Source: an uncultured Acidobacteriia bacterium
GTDB lineage: Bacteria > Acidobacteriota > Terriglobia > Bryobacterales > Bryobacteraceae
DNA length: 64,000 nucleotides
Direction: 5' to 3'
NCBI GenBank assembly: GCA_903925015.1
Contig: CAIYDY010000373.1
Coordinates: 1 to 64,000 of the forward strand
Made by a program: the position numbers and the translations under genes. Below the pieces are notes generated by a model. It ran no database searches. It worked only from the letters and a program-made list of their open reading frames with translations, and was not told where the DNA came from. Positions 8,395-17,230 of this stretch are shown in pieces. Numbering within the stretch: position 1 is the stretch's first letter; each line of letters opens with the position of its first letter.

Positions 8395-9117
8395 CTACAG
8401 GAGTGCCGGGAGAATCTCTGCTGATGGGCCCTTCAGCATGAAGTCGACTTCGGACGAGAAGTCGGTGACCTCGGGATTGATTTCGATCACCTTCACCTTG
8501 GCGGCTATCGCTATTGGAATCAGGCCGGCGGCGGGGAACACGCGGGCGGAGGTTCCAACCACTAGAAACACGTCTGCACGGGCCACGGCTCCGGTGGCGC
8601 GTTCGATGGAACCCTCGGGCAGCATTTCGCCAAACCAGACGACGGCCGGACGCAGCATGCCTCCGCACTCGCACTTTGGGGGGAGTATTTCAAATTTGGT
8701 GCGGTCTTCGCGTTCCTTGCCGCAGTCCAGGCAGCGGACAATCCAGATGTCGCCGTGCAGTTTGTTCACGTTGCGGGAACCTGCGGCGTCGTGTAGGCCG
8801 TCGATGTTCTGCGTGACCAGCGTGAATGTTCGCACACGCTTTTCCAGTTCCACCAGGGCAAGGTGTCCGGCATTGGGCTTTGCGGCGGCCATGGCGCGGC
8901 GGCGTTCCTCGTAGAATTCCCAGACCAATTTGGGGTTCCGTGCGAAACCCTCGGGTGTGGCGAGGTCCTCAAAGCGATGGGTTTGCCAATAGCCCCCATT
9001 GGTGCGGAAGGTGGGAATGCCGCTCTCCGCGGAGACTCCCGCACCGGTAAGGACCGCGATGGACCGGGCGTGCAGCAAGACTTTCCGGGCCTGCTGGATC
9101 TGCGTCGTCACCAGCAT
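8395..9117 (-). CDS. cobB: NAD-dependent protein deacylase (sirtuin)
   Basis: This 240-residue Sir2-family enzyme removes acyl groups from lysine using NAD. Visible motifs are GAGVSAESGIPTFR (residues 25-38), TQNIDGLH (102-109), catalytic His121 in LHGD, a zinc site formed by Cys129, Cys132, Cys149 and Cys151, GTSARVFPA and the EINPE nucleotide-binding segment. Tyr69 and Arg72 occur in the spacing (YxxR) that in class III sirtuins such as E. coli CobB and SIRT5 binds succinyl or malonyl groups, so desuccinylase activity is a reasonable inference. The final zinc pair is CxC rather than CxxC, which is slightly unusual. It lies between the BNR-repeat gene and a small acidic gene on the same strand. 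Confidence 0.92.
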   Translation of the reverse strand: MLVTTQIQQARKVLLHARSIAVLTGAGVSAESGIPTFRTNGGYWQTHRFEDLATPEGFARNPKLVWEFYEERRRAMAAAKPNAGHLALVELEKRVRTFTLVTQNIDGLHDAAGSRNVNKLHGDIWIVRCLDCGKEREDRTKFEILPPKCECGGMLRPAVVWFGEMLPEGSIERATGAVARADVFLVVGTSARVFPAAGLIPIAIAAKVKVIEINPEVTDFSSEVDFMLKGPSAEILPALL

Positions 9118-9123
9118 AGGTCG

Positions 9124-10263
9124 TCAGTAGAGAACGACGAAGTCCCCGTTGGGGCGGGCGAAGGCGGCCACCAAGCCCCACACCGGGAAGTCTGGTGCGC
9201 TGCCGTTTTCCGGCGACATCACGCTGCCCGATTTGTCGAAGATGCGCCATGCCACGGTGCCGCCACGCTTCCATGCCGTGCCCTCGGTCCATGCCAGCAG
9301 TGTTGCGCCGTTGCGGTTCACGGCCAAGGCGGGATATTTGCGGTTGTTCGGAGTCCCCGGTGCGGCCATGGGCGCTGGCACGCCGCCGGTTTTCGGGTCC
9401 ACCTTGCCGAAAAATACTTGCTTTTCGCTTTCCCATGCCGCGAGTTGGCCGTCTTGGGTATCTGTGAACGCTTCGGAACTCATGACGCAAGCCCCGATCT
9501 TCCATGCGGAGATGTCGGCTGCGGTGAAAGTGTTGCCGTGGTCCTTCGATGTGAGCATCCAGATATCGCGGTTCACCACTTGATCGGCAGCACGGAACAT
9601 CACATGGATGGCGCCGGTCGAATCCACGGACGCCTTCAGGCCGCAACAACCGCAAGCTCCGATGGGACTGTCGAAGGCGATGCGCTCCTTTTCGAAGGTC
9701 GCGCCGTCGTCCGCCGATTTCGCCATCCAGACGCGCCGGTTTTCCTCGCCCTTCGTACCCGGTTTCGGAGCGTGCCAGAAGACGAATACGCTGCCGGACT
9801 CGTCGGTGGCCAGCGACCCACCGCCATCCACGCCATAGGCGTCGTGGATGAGGTTGCGCTCGGGCTCGAATGCGGTCGTGCCTGGTGCCAGGCGCGCGTA
9901 CTGCATGGGCGGCTGGCCAGCAGGACTTTTCGGCAAGGCCAGACTGGAGCCGTTCCAAGCCACGTGGACGCTGCCGTTGCGTCCCACGGCCAAGTGGGCA
10001 CCCCGGATGTTGCCGACGGCGATTGCCGATCCCGGCGTCGAATTGACGCGGAGCGCGGGGCTGAAGCTCTTGCCGTAGTCCGTCGACCGGACGTAAAACA
10101 GATCGCCCTTGTCGGATTCTCCCGCGTAGTAGACCAAGTGCAGAGTGCCGTCCTTCAGCACTGTTTGCGGCTGGATGCCACCGTTCGGGGTGCGCATCGC
10201 TTCGACGCGCGGGCCCGCTTGGAGCAGACCGCACGCAAGCAGGATACAGGCAGCACTGCGCAT
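9124..10263 (-). CDS. Secreted BNR/sialidase-like beta-propeller protein
   Basis: This encodes 379 residues with a signal peptide 'MRSAACILLACGLLQAG'. Several Asp-box-like repeats (for example 'RSTDYGKSF', 'KSADDGATF', 'TSKDHGNTF') mark a six-bladed propeller like those of sialidases and other exo-glycosidase-fold proteins. A CGCC pair near the centre may form a disulphide. Sialidase catalytic residues cannot be confirmed, so it may be a non-enzymatic propeller. The ATG overlaps the stop of the DinB-family gene by one base (TAATG), so they are co-expressed. Confidence 0.75.
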   Translation of the reverse strand: MRSAACILLACGLLQAGPRVEAMRTPNGGIQPQTVLKDGTLHLVYYAGESDKGDLFYVRSTDYGKSFSPALRVNSTPGSAIAVGNIRGAHLAVGRNGSVHVAWNGSSLALPKSPAGQPPMQYARLAPGTTAFEPERNLIHDAYGVDGGGSLATDESGSVFVFWHAPKPGTKGEENRRVWMAKSADDGATFEKERIAFDSPIGACGCCGLKASVDSTGAIHVMFRAADQVVNRDIWMLTSKDHGNTFTAADISAWKIGACVMSSEAFTDTQDGQLAAWESEKQVFFGKVDPKTGGVPAPMAAPGTPNNRKYPALAVNRNGATLLAWTEGTAWKRGGTVAWRIFDKSGSVMSPENGSAPDFPVWGLVAAFARPNGDFVVLY

Positions 10264-10730
10264 TAGAACAACCTTTCGCTTGGCGGTTTCAATCCCAAGA
10301 TCCGGAAGTAGACCGCAGTTTGGCCCCGGTGGTGGGCATGGTGCTCCAGTGCCTTTGAAAAGACCAAATGCCGGGGCATGGTCCATTTGAAAAACTGGAC
10401 TTGCTCGTCCAGCGCGGCGGCGTCGATATTGCGCAGCGCGCCGATGATGAAGTCGTACCCGGCGGTGGCGAAATCGAGCACAGCCTGTTTCGACTGGAGT
10501 TCCGGCTTTTCCTCGGATTTCTGGCCTTGATTCGGATTCGGAATCCCGCAGGCTGCGGACGCGAACATGTAGTTGGCGTCCGCAATGTGGAGGAACTGTC
10601 CCGCGAACGAGAGCACATTCGGAACGGGTCGGAATCCAAATTGTTCCTCGGGCAGAGCCTCGATGAACTCCCGTGCGCCGAGTTTGGCGCGCTCCCACTC
10701 TTCAATCATGATCTCGATGCCGGTTGCCAT
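10263..10730 (-). CDS. DinB-like four-helix metalloenzyme
   Basis: This 155-residue protein of the DinB/YfiT superfamily is a four-helix bundle that usually binds a divalent metal through three histidines. Candidate ligands are the His in 'GQFLHIADANYM' and those in 'ALEHHAHHRGQTAVYFR' near the C-terminus. Members include bacillithiol or mycothiol-dependent transferases and proteins of unknown role. Its length is typical. It heads a two-gene unit with the downstream propeller protein. No specific substrate can be assigned. Confidence 0.85.
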   Translation of the reverse strand: MATGIEIMIEEWERAKLGAREFIEALPEEQFGFRPVPNVLSFAGQFLHIADANYMFASAACGIPNPNQGQKSEEKPELQSKQAVLDFATAGYDFIIGALRNIDAAALDEQVQFFKWTMPRHLVFSKALEHHAHHRGQTAVYFRILGLKPPSERLF

Positions 10731-10766
10731 ACCTTCGATCCTACAGCAAGCGGCGTCTGCGATGGA

Positions 10767-11633
10767 TCAAAGGACCTCGCGTTCGGGCGAGGGCCGGCGG
10801 TCCTCGGCAACCTCCACGTTCAACGTCATTTCCTTGTGGTTGCGCATCACAGTGAAGGTCACGTTTTTGCGGGAGGCGCGCACCATGCCGGAAATTTCAC
10901 GGGTGTTGGACACCGGGGTCCCGTTGATTTTGAAGATGATGTCCCCAGCCTTCAGGCCGGCTTTGGAGGCCGGGGTCTTCTCATTGACAGTGCGGACGAG
11001 AACGCCTTCCTTTACGCCGAAGAATTCCGCCAGTTGCGGCGTTAGGGACTCGCCCTCGAAGCCGATCTTGGGCGCTTGGCCGGTAAGGGCCCCCCACATG
11101 TCATTGACACTGGGCGGGGCATTGGGAGGAGTCGGCGGCGAAATCAGCCAGCCCGAAGGGCTCCCGCCATTCATCGACATCACAACCGCCGGACGCGATT
11201 CCAGAGTGGCGGAGAGAACCTGCTTGCCGGCGTTGCGCCAAACGGCTAGGCTTACCTTTGCGCCAGGCCCGGATTCGGAGACGGAAGCGACGAAGGATTC
11301 CACGTCCTCCACCTTCTTCTCGTTCATTTCGACAATCACATCGCCTTCCTTGAGGCCTGCCTTGGAGGCTGGACTGTTTTCATCCACCCGTTTCACCTCG
11401 ACGCCGGAATCGTCGGCGAGTTTGAGAGCTTTGGCGCGCTCCGTCGAGAGATCCGCCACGCCGACCCCAAGATATCCGTGCCGGGTTAGCACCCGTGTTG
11501 TCGCGGAACGGCCGTGCAACACCTTTGGGGGAGCAGGCGGGGCGGGTGGCGCTGGGGGCGGCGTCTGCCCCGCGCACTCCAATGCCATGCCTACGGCGGC
11601 CACGGCAACCAATACAGCCTTGTTCGAGAACAT
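10767..11633 (-). CDS. Secreted two-PDZ-domain protein
   Basis: This encodes 288 residues. It has a signal peptide (MFSNKAVLVAVAAVGMALE), a Pro/Ala-rich linker, and two PDZ domains, each with a carboxylate-binding-type loop and a 'ASKAGLK.GD' motif (near residues 90-100 and 232-242). No protease domain is present, so it is not HtrA. It may act as a periplasmic adaptor or an inhibitor-like scaffold. AGAGGTG precedes the ATG at 11633. It follows the ECF sigma/anti-sigma pair on the same strand after a 101 bp gap, so it is a possible target or partner of that system. Confidence 0.8.
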   Translation of the reverse strand: MFSNKAVLVAVAAVGMALECAGQTPPPAPPAPPAPPKVLHGRSATTRVLTRHGYLGVGVADLSTERAKALKLADDSGVEVKRVDENSPASKAGLKEGDVIVEMNEKKVEDVESFVASVSESGPGAKVSLAVWRNAGKQVLSATLESRPAVVMSMNGGSPSGWLISPPTPPNAPPSVNDMWGALTGQAPKIGFEGESLTPQLAEFFGVKEGVLVRTVNEKTPASKAGLKAGDIIFKINGTPVSNTREISGMVRASRKNVTFTVMRNHKEMTLNVEVAEDRRPSPEREVL

Positions 11634-11734
11634 ACAAATCACCTCTTGAAGATTCCTTGTTGTGCGGCTTGGATAACTTCCGGCCACACTGTATACGACG
11701 TCCCGGTGCGACTTATGTCACCATTTCCAGTAAC

Positions 11735-12697
11735 TTAGTAAGTACCCACCGAGGCGCCCATTTCCTCCAGAAGCTTCGTGGTGCGCGTGCGGACATAGGC
11801 GTTGTCCTCGCGTTGCACCACATGCTGCAGTACTCCGACAATGGAGTCGTCCCGATGCGCGGTCAGGATGTCGATAGCTTGGATGCGGACATCGGGGTTG
11901 TCATCGCGCAGCAGGACATCGGCGAGGCTGCGGCGTACCGTCGGATTTCCGGCCCACGCCTTCAATCCCTCCAACGCTTTCAGCCGGACAGCCGGATTCG
12001 GGTCGTGGGTCAACGATCCCAGCAGCGCAGTGCGCACCGATTCGAGATCCGCGCCGTTCTTCAGGATCGTGATGGATTCCACACGGACGCCGGGATTGGA
12101 CTCCTCGCGAGCCGCCGATACCAGCAGTTCCTGGATCTGCGCATCGCGGGGGTTTCCCGTCACCACCCGCCGCCGGACCTCATCCACGGCGATCCGCACG
12201 CCGCCGCCGGAGGGGTCGGCCTCCACGGACCGCACGTTCGAAAACATCGCGTCACCCGCCACCCCAGCTTGGACGCCGCCGAATTTCGTTGGCGTAACGC
12301 GCGCGGCGAAGAATCCAAGCGCCACCAGCGCGACCGCTCCCACGGGCACTTGGAACGGGATCTGGAATCGCGAGAAGTTCCGCAGGGCATCGCCCCAATT
12401 GCCGGTCCATCCGCTGAACAGTCCGGACCGGGACGGCGTTTCGGCCTCCACGGCCATTGCGGCCCGCAGATTGTGCCTGCAAGCCGCCAACATGGCGTCC
12501 TCACCGGCCATGGCCGAAGGCAGCGCGCGCGTGTCCATCATCTCCAAAAATGCCTTGTGCCGGGCCAATTCCCCGCGGCATCCGGCGCAATCCGCCAAAT
12601 GCGACTCGATCCGCTCCTCGGTCTCCGACGAAACCTCGCCGTAGCAGTAGAACGGAATTTCGTCCACAATCTCTGTGCAACTCCCAACGCGACTCAT
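11735..12697 (-). CDS. Anti-sigma factor with C-terminal HEAT repeats
   Basis: This encodes 320 residues. The N-terminal zinc-finger anti-sigma (zf-HC2/ZAS) domain has His33, Cys37 and Cys40 (HLADCAGC) plus an upstream Cys18. A single transmembrane helix spans about residues 113-131 (VPVGAVALVALGFFA). The external part carries a short linker and HEAT-like repeats from ~175 to 315, with recurring 'DPNPAVRLKALEGL', 'DDNPDVRIQAIDIL' and 'EDNAYVRTRTTKLL' units. The gene starts by ATGA overlap with the sigma gene. The HEAT domain probably senses or docks an envelope partner. This fusion is less common than a plain ZAS anti-sigma factor. Confidence 0.85.
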   Translation of the reverse strand: MSRVGSCTEIVDEIPFYCYGEVSSETEERIESHLADCAGCRGELARHKAFLEMMDTRALPSAMAGEDAMLAACRHNLRAAMAVEAETPSRSGLFSGWTGNWGDALRNFSRFQIPFQVPVGAVALVALGFFAARVTPTKFGGVQAGVAGDAMFSNVRSVEADPSGGGVRIAVDEVRRRVVTGNPRDAQIQELLVSAAREESNPGVRVESITILKNGADLESVRTALLGSLTHDPNPAVRLKALEGLKAWAGNPTVRRSLADVLLRDDNPDVRIQAIDILTAHRDDSIVGVLQHVVQREDNAYVRTRTTKLLEEMGASVGTY

Positions 12698-13356
12698 GCG
12701 AACGACTCCAAACTTGCCCTCATCTTCTGTGTAGCGCGGAACAGGCAGTTCTTTGCGGCCTCCTCGGTGGTGCCGAGAATGTCGCCGATCGCCCGCAGCC
12801 GCAATCCCTCGTAATGCCGCAACTCGAATACTGTCCTCTCACGCGCCGTCAGTTCCTCCAGCGCGTGCGTGATCTTGTCCGAGAGCTGGCGGTTCCAGGT
12901 CTGGCGCTCCGGGTCGGAGTGTGGTGCCTTCTCCACGAATTGCGCCATCCGGTCCACGGTGCCCTCGGAAGTCTCGGCGATGGCCGGTTCCTCCCGACGC
13001 ACCTTGCGTCGCCGCAGGTGGTCGAGGCATATGTTGGTGGCGATCCGGTAGAGCCAAGTGTGGAAGGAACAATCGAACCGGAACGAATGCAGATTCCGAT
13101 AGACCTTGAGGAAGGTTTCCTGGTAGACATCCCTGGCCTCGTCCGGCGAGCGCAGCAAGTTCATTGCGATCCTGAGCACGCTCTGGTCATAGGAGCGCAG
13201 AAGGCGCTCGAAGGCGTCCTGATCGCCCTTTTGGGCCGCCCGGATCAGGCTGGCTTCATCCATGTTTGGCACAGTTGCCACGATTCTTGTGCTCAGCGCC
13301 TTTCCGATGGTTTGGCTTCCGTATGTTTGGTCCACGAAGATCTGGTCCGCGTACAT
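12694..13356 (-). CDS. ECF RNA polymerase sigma factor
   Basis: This 220-residue sigma-70 family, ECF-type factor has region 2 with 'RSPDEARDVYQETFLKVYRN' and 'FHTWLYRIATNICLDHLRRR', an acidic linker, and region 4 with 'LTARERTVFELRHYEGL' and an HTH 'AIGDILGTTEEAAKNCLFRA'. The start at 13356 gives an N-terminal extension. An internal Met at 13263 matches the usual family start, and neither has a strong ribosome binding site. The next gene, its membrane anti-sigma factor, is coupled by ATGA. It presumably directs an envelope-related regulon, possibly including the PDZ gene downstream. Confidence 0.9.
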   Translation of the reverse strand: MYADQIFVDQTYGSQTIGKALSTRIVATVPNMDEASLIRAAQKGDQDAFERLLRSYDQSVLRIAMNLLRSPDEARDVYQETFLKVYRNLHSFRFDCSFHTWLYRIATNICLDHLRRRKVRREEPAIAETSEGTVDRMAQFVEKAPHSDPERQTWNRQLSDKITHALEELTARERTVFELRHYEGLRLRAIGDILGTTEEAAKNCLFRATQKMRASLESFA

Positions 13357-13408
13357 CTTGATTCAGTCCGTTACTTCCGATGGACGCACCACCTCCAAAA
13401 ACGTCACA

Positions 13409-14824
13409 TCACCAACTGATGAGTTTCAGCTCCGTCATTTCCTCCACCGCGTACTTGGGGCCCTCGCGGCCGGTGCCGGAAAGTTTGACGCCGCCATAGG
13501 GCATCTGGTCCACCCGCCAAGCCGGAATCTCGTTGATGTGGAATCCACCGACGTGGACGGCGCGGGCCGCGCGGAACGCCTTTTCCAGATCCCGCGTGTA
13601 CATGCCGGCTTGGAGTCCGTAGTCGGAATCGTTTACCATTGCAATCGCGTCGTCCAAAGTGCGGTAGGAATTGACCGCCACCACGGGCCCGAAAGCTTCC
13701 TTTGCGCACAGATTGGCGCTGGGCGGAACATCCGTCAGGATCGCCGGATCGATGGTGGTGCCGCGCCTGCCGCCGCCAGTCATCAATCCGGCCCCGGCCT
13801 CGCGCGCCTCGCCGATCCAGCCTTCGATCCGTTTGGCCTCATCCTCGGAAATCAGGGAGCTGATTTCGGTCGCATCCTCCAGCGGGTGGCCGATCCGCAT
13901 CTTGGATGCAATTTCGCACATCCTTTCCACGACCTCGTCGCGCACCGACTCTTGCGCGAAGATCCGCTGCACCGAAATGCAGACCTGCCCCGAATGCGCG
14001 AAAGCCCCGGCCACGCACTTGGGCACGGCCTTGTCCAAATCCGCGTCCCCTTCGATGATTACCGCGGAGTTGGAGCCTAGTTCGAGAGTTACCCGCTTCA
14101 AGCCCGCCAGATTGCGGAGGCGGAGCCCGACTTCGGGGCTTCCGGTAAAGGTGACCATGGCGACGCGGGGATCGAGCGTCAGCATGTCGCCAACAATTCC
14201 ACCCGGTCCCGTGATGACGTTCAGCGCGCCATTCGGCAATCCGGCCTCGGCAAAGATCCGGGCCAGCAGGATGCCGCTGATCGGCGTGGCGGAGGCGGGT
14301 TTGTGGACCACTGTATTCCCAGCCGCAAGCGCCGGGCCGATCTTGTGCATGGCCAGATTCAACGGAAAGTTGAACGGCGTGATAGCGACGATGACACCCA
14401 GCGGTTCCCGCACCAGCAGACCGGTCTTGCCCTTGCCGCCGGGGTGTGCGTCGAGTGGCACTTCCTCGCCATGGAGCCGGTGCGCCTCCTCGGCGGAGAA
14501 CATCAGGGTCATGAGGCTGCGGTCGACCTCGACCCGTGCCTCGCGGATGGGTTTTCCCGATTCGCTCGAAATCGCCTGTGCCATTTCCTCCCGGCGTTGG
14601 CCGAGGAGTCCGTGAGCTTTCATGAGGATCGAATACCGTTCGTGGCGGCTCAATTCCCGCATTGCAGGTGCGGCCCGTTTGGCGGCGGCGATTGCGGCGT
14701 CGACGTGTTCGCGCCCTGCAAGGTAGATTTGGCCCGCGATTGCGCCGTCAAAGGGTACACGGACCGGTCGGGCGTCGTTCGTTCGGACTTCGCCCCCGTC
14801 GATCCACATCGGATATTCGGTCAT
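13409..14824 (-). CDS. NAD(P)-dependent aldehyde dehydrogenase
   Basis: This encodes 471 residues of the aldehyde dehydrogenase superfamily. It oxidises an aldehyde to a carboxylate using NAD(P). Key residues are visible: Asn152 in FNFP, Glu248 in LELG, and nucleophile Cys282 in SGQVCISVQ. The SGQVCISVQRI motif is typical of the lactaldehyde dehydrogenase / non-phosphorylating glyceraldehyde-3-phosphate dehydrogenase group, so small sugar-derived aldehydes are plausible substrates. The start at 14824 (MTEYPMWIDG) was chosen because it matches the usual family N-terminus. The frame is open farther upstream but without family-like sequence. It lies downstream of the TIR module on the same strand. 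Confidence 0.9.
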   Translation of the reverse strand: MTEYPMWIDGGEVRTNDARPVRVPFDGAIAGQIYLAGREHVDAAIAAAKRAAPAMRELSRHERYSILMKAHGLLGQRREEMAQAISSESGKPIREARVEVDRSLMTLMFSAEEAHRLHGEEVPLDAHPGGKGKTGLLVREPLGVIVAITPFNFPLNLAMHKIGPALAAGNTVVHKPASATPISGILLARIFAEAGLPNGALNVITGPGGIVGDMLTLDPRVAMVTFTGSPEVGLRLRNLAGLKRVTLELGSNSAVIIEGDADLDKAVPKCVAGAFAHSGQVCISVQRIFAQESVRDEVVERMCEIASKMRIGHPLEDATEISSLISEDEAKRIEGWIGEAREAGAGLMTGGGRRGTTIDPAILTDVPPSANLCAKEAFGPVVAVNSYRTLDDAIAMVNDSDYGLQAGMYTRDLEKAFRAARAVHVGGFHINEIPAWRVDQMPYGGVKLSGTGREGPKYAVEEMTELKLISW

Positions 14825-14834
14825 AGACCGTAGC

Positions 14835-15413
14835 TTATCGAATGGGACCGCTGGGCTCAACGCCAAGCGCTCCAATGTCCGGTTTAAATGGGAGGGCAGG
14901 GAAGACAAAACACAGGTGGTGGAACACAACGTGATCGAGTGCAGTGGTCAAGCCCGCAACCGATCTGCCCGTAGGTTTAACCGACAGAAGCTCCAAGTAG
15001 CGTTCAATTCGAAGTGTCTCTTCGTGGATTTCGGGCAGGTGCAGAGAGAGGCATTCTACAAAATCCTCAATCGAGGCCAACCCCGCCACCGAAGCCCAAC
15101 TGCGCTCGGCTACAAGGCTCTCCCAACACGTCCATGATCGAAGTCGGTCCCTAAGTCGCGTTCGCAACTCCGCTTCACGCTGAATGTCCGAACGCACGAA
15201 TTCGCCTTTTGCCCGTGCGTTTGGCACCTCATAGCGATACAGCATCTCCAAAACGTCCAAGGCGCTTGAATGGATCTTCGATAGATCCCGCAACAACTGG
15301 AAGCAGCAGTTTCTGCACTCGTCGGGGCTCGGTTGCGGGAGCGAGATTACCCAGTCCAAAGTTCGCCTGTAGTTTCCTAAGTCAGCATGCAGCCGTTTCA
15401 ACTGGTCCGTCAC
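14835..15413 (-). CDS. Helical hypothetical protein coupled to the TIR gene
   Basis: This 192-residue protein has no family I recognise. The first ~150 residues are predicted to be amphipathic helices ('DIQREAELRTRLRDRLRSW', 'HEETLRIERYLELL'), with a Cys pair near residues 33-37 (CRNCC). No transmembrane segment or signal peptide is visible, so it is probably cytoplasmic. Its ATG overlaps the stop of the TIR-transmembrane gene (ATGA), implying strict co-expression. It could be a partner, effector or regulator of that protein. The function is unknown. Confidence 0.65.
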   Translation of the reverse strand: MTDQLKRLHADLGNYRRTLDWVISLPQPSPDECRNCCFQLLRDLSKIHSSALDVLEMLYRYEVPNARAKGEFVRSDIQREAELRTRLRDRLRSWTCWESLVAERSWASVAGLASIEDFVECLSLHLPEIHEETLRIERYLELLSVKPTGRSVAGLTTALDHVVFHHLCFVFPALPFKPDIGALGVEPSGPIR

Positions 15414-17230
15414 TTCAGACCTCCATTTCCTTTTCCCAGTTCACCAGCCAACACTTCCGGGTCCGGTGGATTCCGTGCCGTCCAAGGCTCCGCCCGCCGC
15501 CAAACCACCACACCCTTTTCACCCTGCACGGCAACCACTGCCCCGTCGGCGGAAGGAACGATCCGTACCGTCTCCCCGGCTGTGTGTTGGTAAACGCTCC
15601 ATCGCTCCTGGTTCCGGTAAACGGCCAAGCTATCCGGGCTTCCGGCGAGCGACCACACGGCCTCTTCTCCACCACCCGGCCAGCCCGAAACACGCTCCAC
15701 ATCCGTGCCCAAGGTCCGGACCCGCGTTCCACGGACCACAACGGACGTCAAAACAAAGGCCCGGAATTCCTTGCTCTCCGTGCGGTAGTAGGCCTCGATC
15801 CCGCTCCGGTCCGTGCCGGGGACAACGTCCGTGACTTTGGCGTCGAAGGTGTCCACAGGATTTACGGCGCTCGGTCGGATGCGGACCGTTTCGAAGGTGC
15901 TCCGGGTCCCAACGGTGAACGGAGCGTAGTCGATAAAGAACCGTTCGCAATCGGGGGAGGGAACCACGCGCGCGATCCACGACAAGTTGGCGATCCCTTT
16001 TCCCGTCGGCTCCGGGATGGCGAAGGCCTGTATAGTCGGCTTTTCCGACGGCACGGTCCATCTGCGGTACACCGCTTTCCCTTCCTCCGCACGCCACGAC
16101 CACGCTTGGGAGGTGCCGGGGCAGAATCCGATCTCCCCTCCTTCGGTCGCCCCTGGCAGAAGATCAAGAGATTCCACGTGGAAGCTGGGTACCCGGAACA
16201 CGCCCACTTGCATCACGTTGCCGTCATGGAACAGGAGCGCCAGCGTCGTGTCCCAAAGTTGGATCCGCTCCGGCTTGTCGGGGAGCGGGAACACCCTGGG
16301 TTCGGGAGCGTTGGCCATGGCCGTCGCCAATTCCTTCCCGCAGACCCAGACCACCACTTGGCCCTGCGTCGCCACCCGTGGGAATTCGCACTTGGCGGCC
16401 AGTCCGGACCGCTTCCCGGCGCGGACGAGCGACAGATTCGGTTCAGCCTCGGAATGCAGAACCAAGTAGGGCTCGCCGCCTGCGATATCTGCCGCAACGA
16501 CGGCTTCCTTGGAATTTTGGGAGATTCGCATCGGGCGCTCCAGTGCCCGGTGTGCGCGGGCAGCCCGATATGCGTCGGCAGTTGCGGGTTTGGCGTCGAG
16601 TTTCCAAGCTTGCGCGAGCAAGGTTTCGGCCTCGTCGAATCGGAATGCCGCGCTGGCTGTCTCGGCCCGCTTCAAGAGGTCGGATGTCGCCGTGACCGTA
16701 CGAATGGTTCGGGCGAGCCACGCAACCACGAGGATCACCAGGATCGCGAGCCCGGCCGCAGTCCATCGGCGCAGAATCGTTTTGCGGATGGCGTCGAACT
16801 GCGACGTGAGAGTCCGCAAGAGCCGGGTTTCGTCGCTCGTATCCAGTTGTTGGGGCAGGACTCCCCGGAACTCACCAAGTACCGAGAACCCGTTGGGGAT
16901 TTCCTTTGGATATCGCGTGTGCAGGAAAACCGGTGCGATCCGCCACTTGGATTTTGGCCGCTCCAGGTAGGCGGCCAATTCGCTCTCCACCCAATCCGAT
17001 GCCATCGAGTTCGCGCTCACCAGAACCACCAGCATCGTGCTGCGGCGGACTTCGTCAAGTAAACGGTCGAGATGCTCTGCCGTTTTGAGTGCAGTCTCAT
17101 CGCGGTAGACGCGGTAGCCTCCGCCAATCAGTACCCTTTCAATCCGCTCCGCCTGCTCCCGGTCCTTGGAGGAGTAGGAGATGAAGATATCGTTGCCTCC
17201 AAGCAAGAGGCCTGCAAGCAAGGGCCGCAT
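15410..17230 (-). CDS. TIR domain - transmembrane - C-terminal sensor-like protein
   Basis: This encodes 606 residues. The TIR domain covers about residues 13-130 and opens with 'DIFISYSSKDREQAERIERV'. Trp80 and Glu84 form a WxxxE pattern (SDWVESEL), matching the position of the catalytic glutamate of NAD-cleaving bacterial TIR domains. A transmembrane helix follows at ~157-173 (AAGLAILVILVVAWLA), then a short helical region and a long beta-rich domain resembling a propeller (residues ~240-590). The orientation would put TIR in the cytoplasm and the beta domain outside. The start codon has GGAAGG directly adjacent, so the exact start is uncertain. It is followed by the coupled 192-residue gene. 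The likely role is signalling or stress/defence NAD hydrolysis, by inference. Confidence 0.8.
   Translation of the reverse strand: MRPLLAGLLLGGNDIFISYSSKDREQAERIERVLIGGGYRVYRDETALKTAEHLDRLLDEVRRSTMLVVLVSANSMASDWVESELAAYLERPKSKWRIAPVFLHTRYPKEIPNGFSVLGEFRGVLPQQLDTSDETRLLRTLTSQFDAIRKTILRRWTAAGLAILVILVVAWLARTIRTVTATSDLLKRAETASAAFRFDEAETLLAQAWKLDAKPATADAYRAARAHRALERPMRISQNSKEAVVAADIAGGEPYLVLHSEAEPNLSLVRAGKRSGLAAKCEFPRVATQGQVVVWVCGKELATAMANAPEPRVFPLPDKPERIQLWDTTLALLFHDGNVMQVGVFRVPSFHVESLDLLPGATEGGEIGFCPGTSQAWSWRAEEGKAVYRRWTVPSEKPTIQAFAIPEPTGKGIANLSWIARVVPSPDCERFFIDYAPFTVGTRSTFETVRIRPSAVNPVDTFDAKVTDVVPGTDRSGIEAYYRTESKEFRAFVLTSVVVRGTRVRTLGTDVERVSGWPGGGEEAVWSLAGSPDSLAVYRNQERWSVYQHTAGETVRIVPSADGAVVAVQGEKGVVVWRRAEPWTARNPPDPEVLAGELGKGNGGLK

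Noticed and set aside
8863-10266. Plus-strand open frame opposite sirtuin and BNR-repeat genes
   Set aside because: No motifs, no ribosome binding site, overlaps two well-supported genes.
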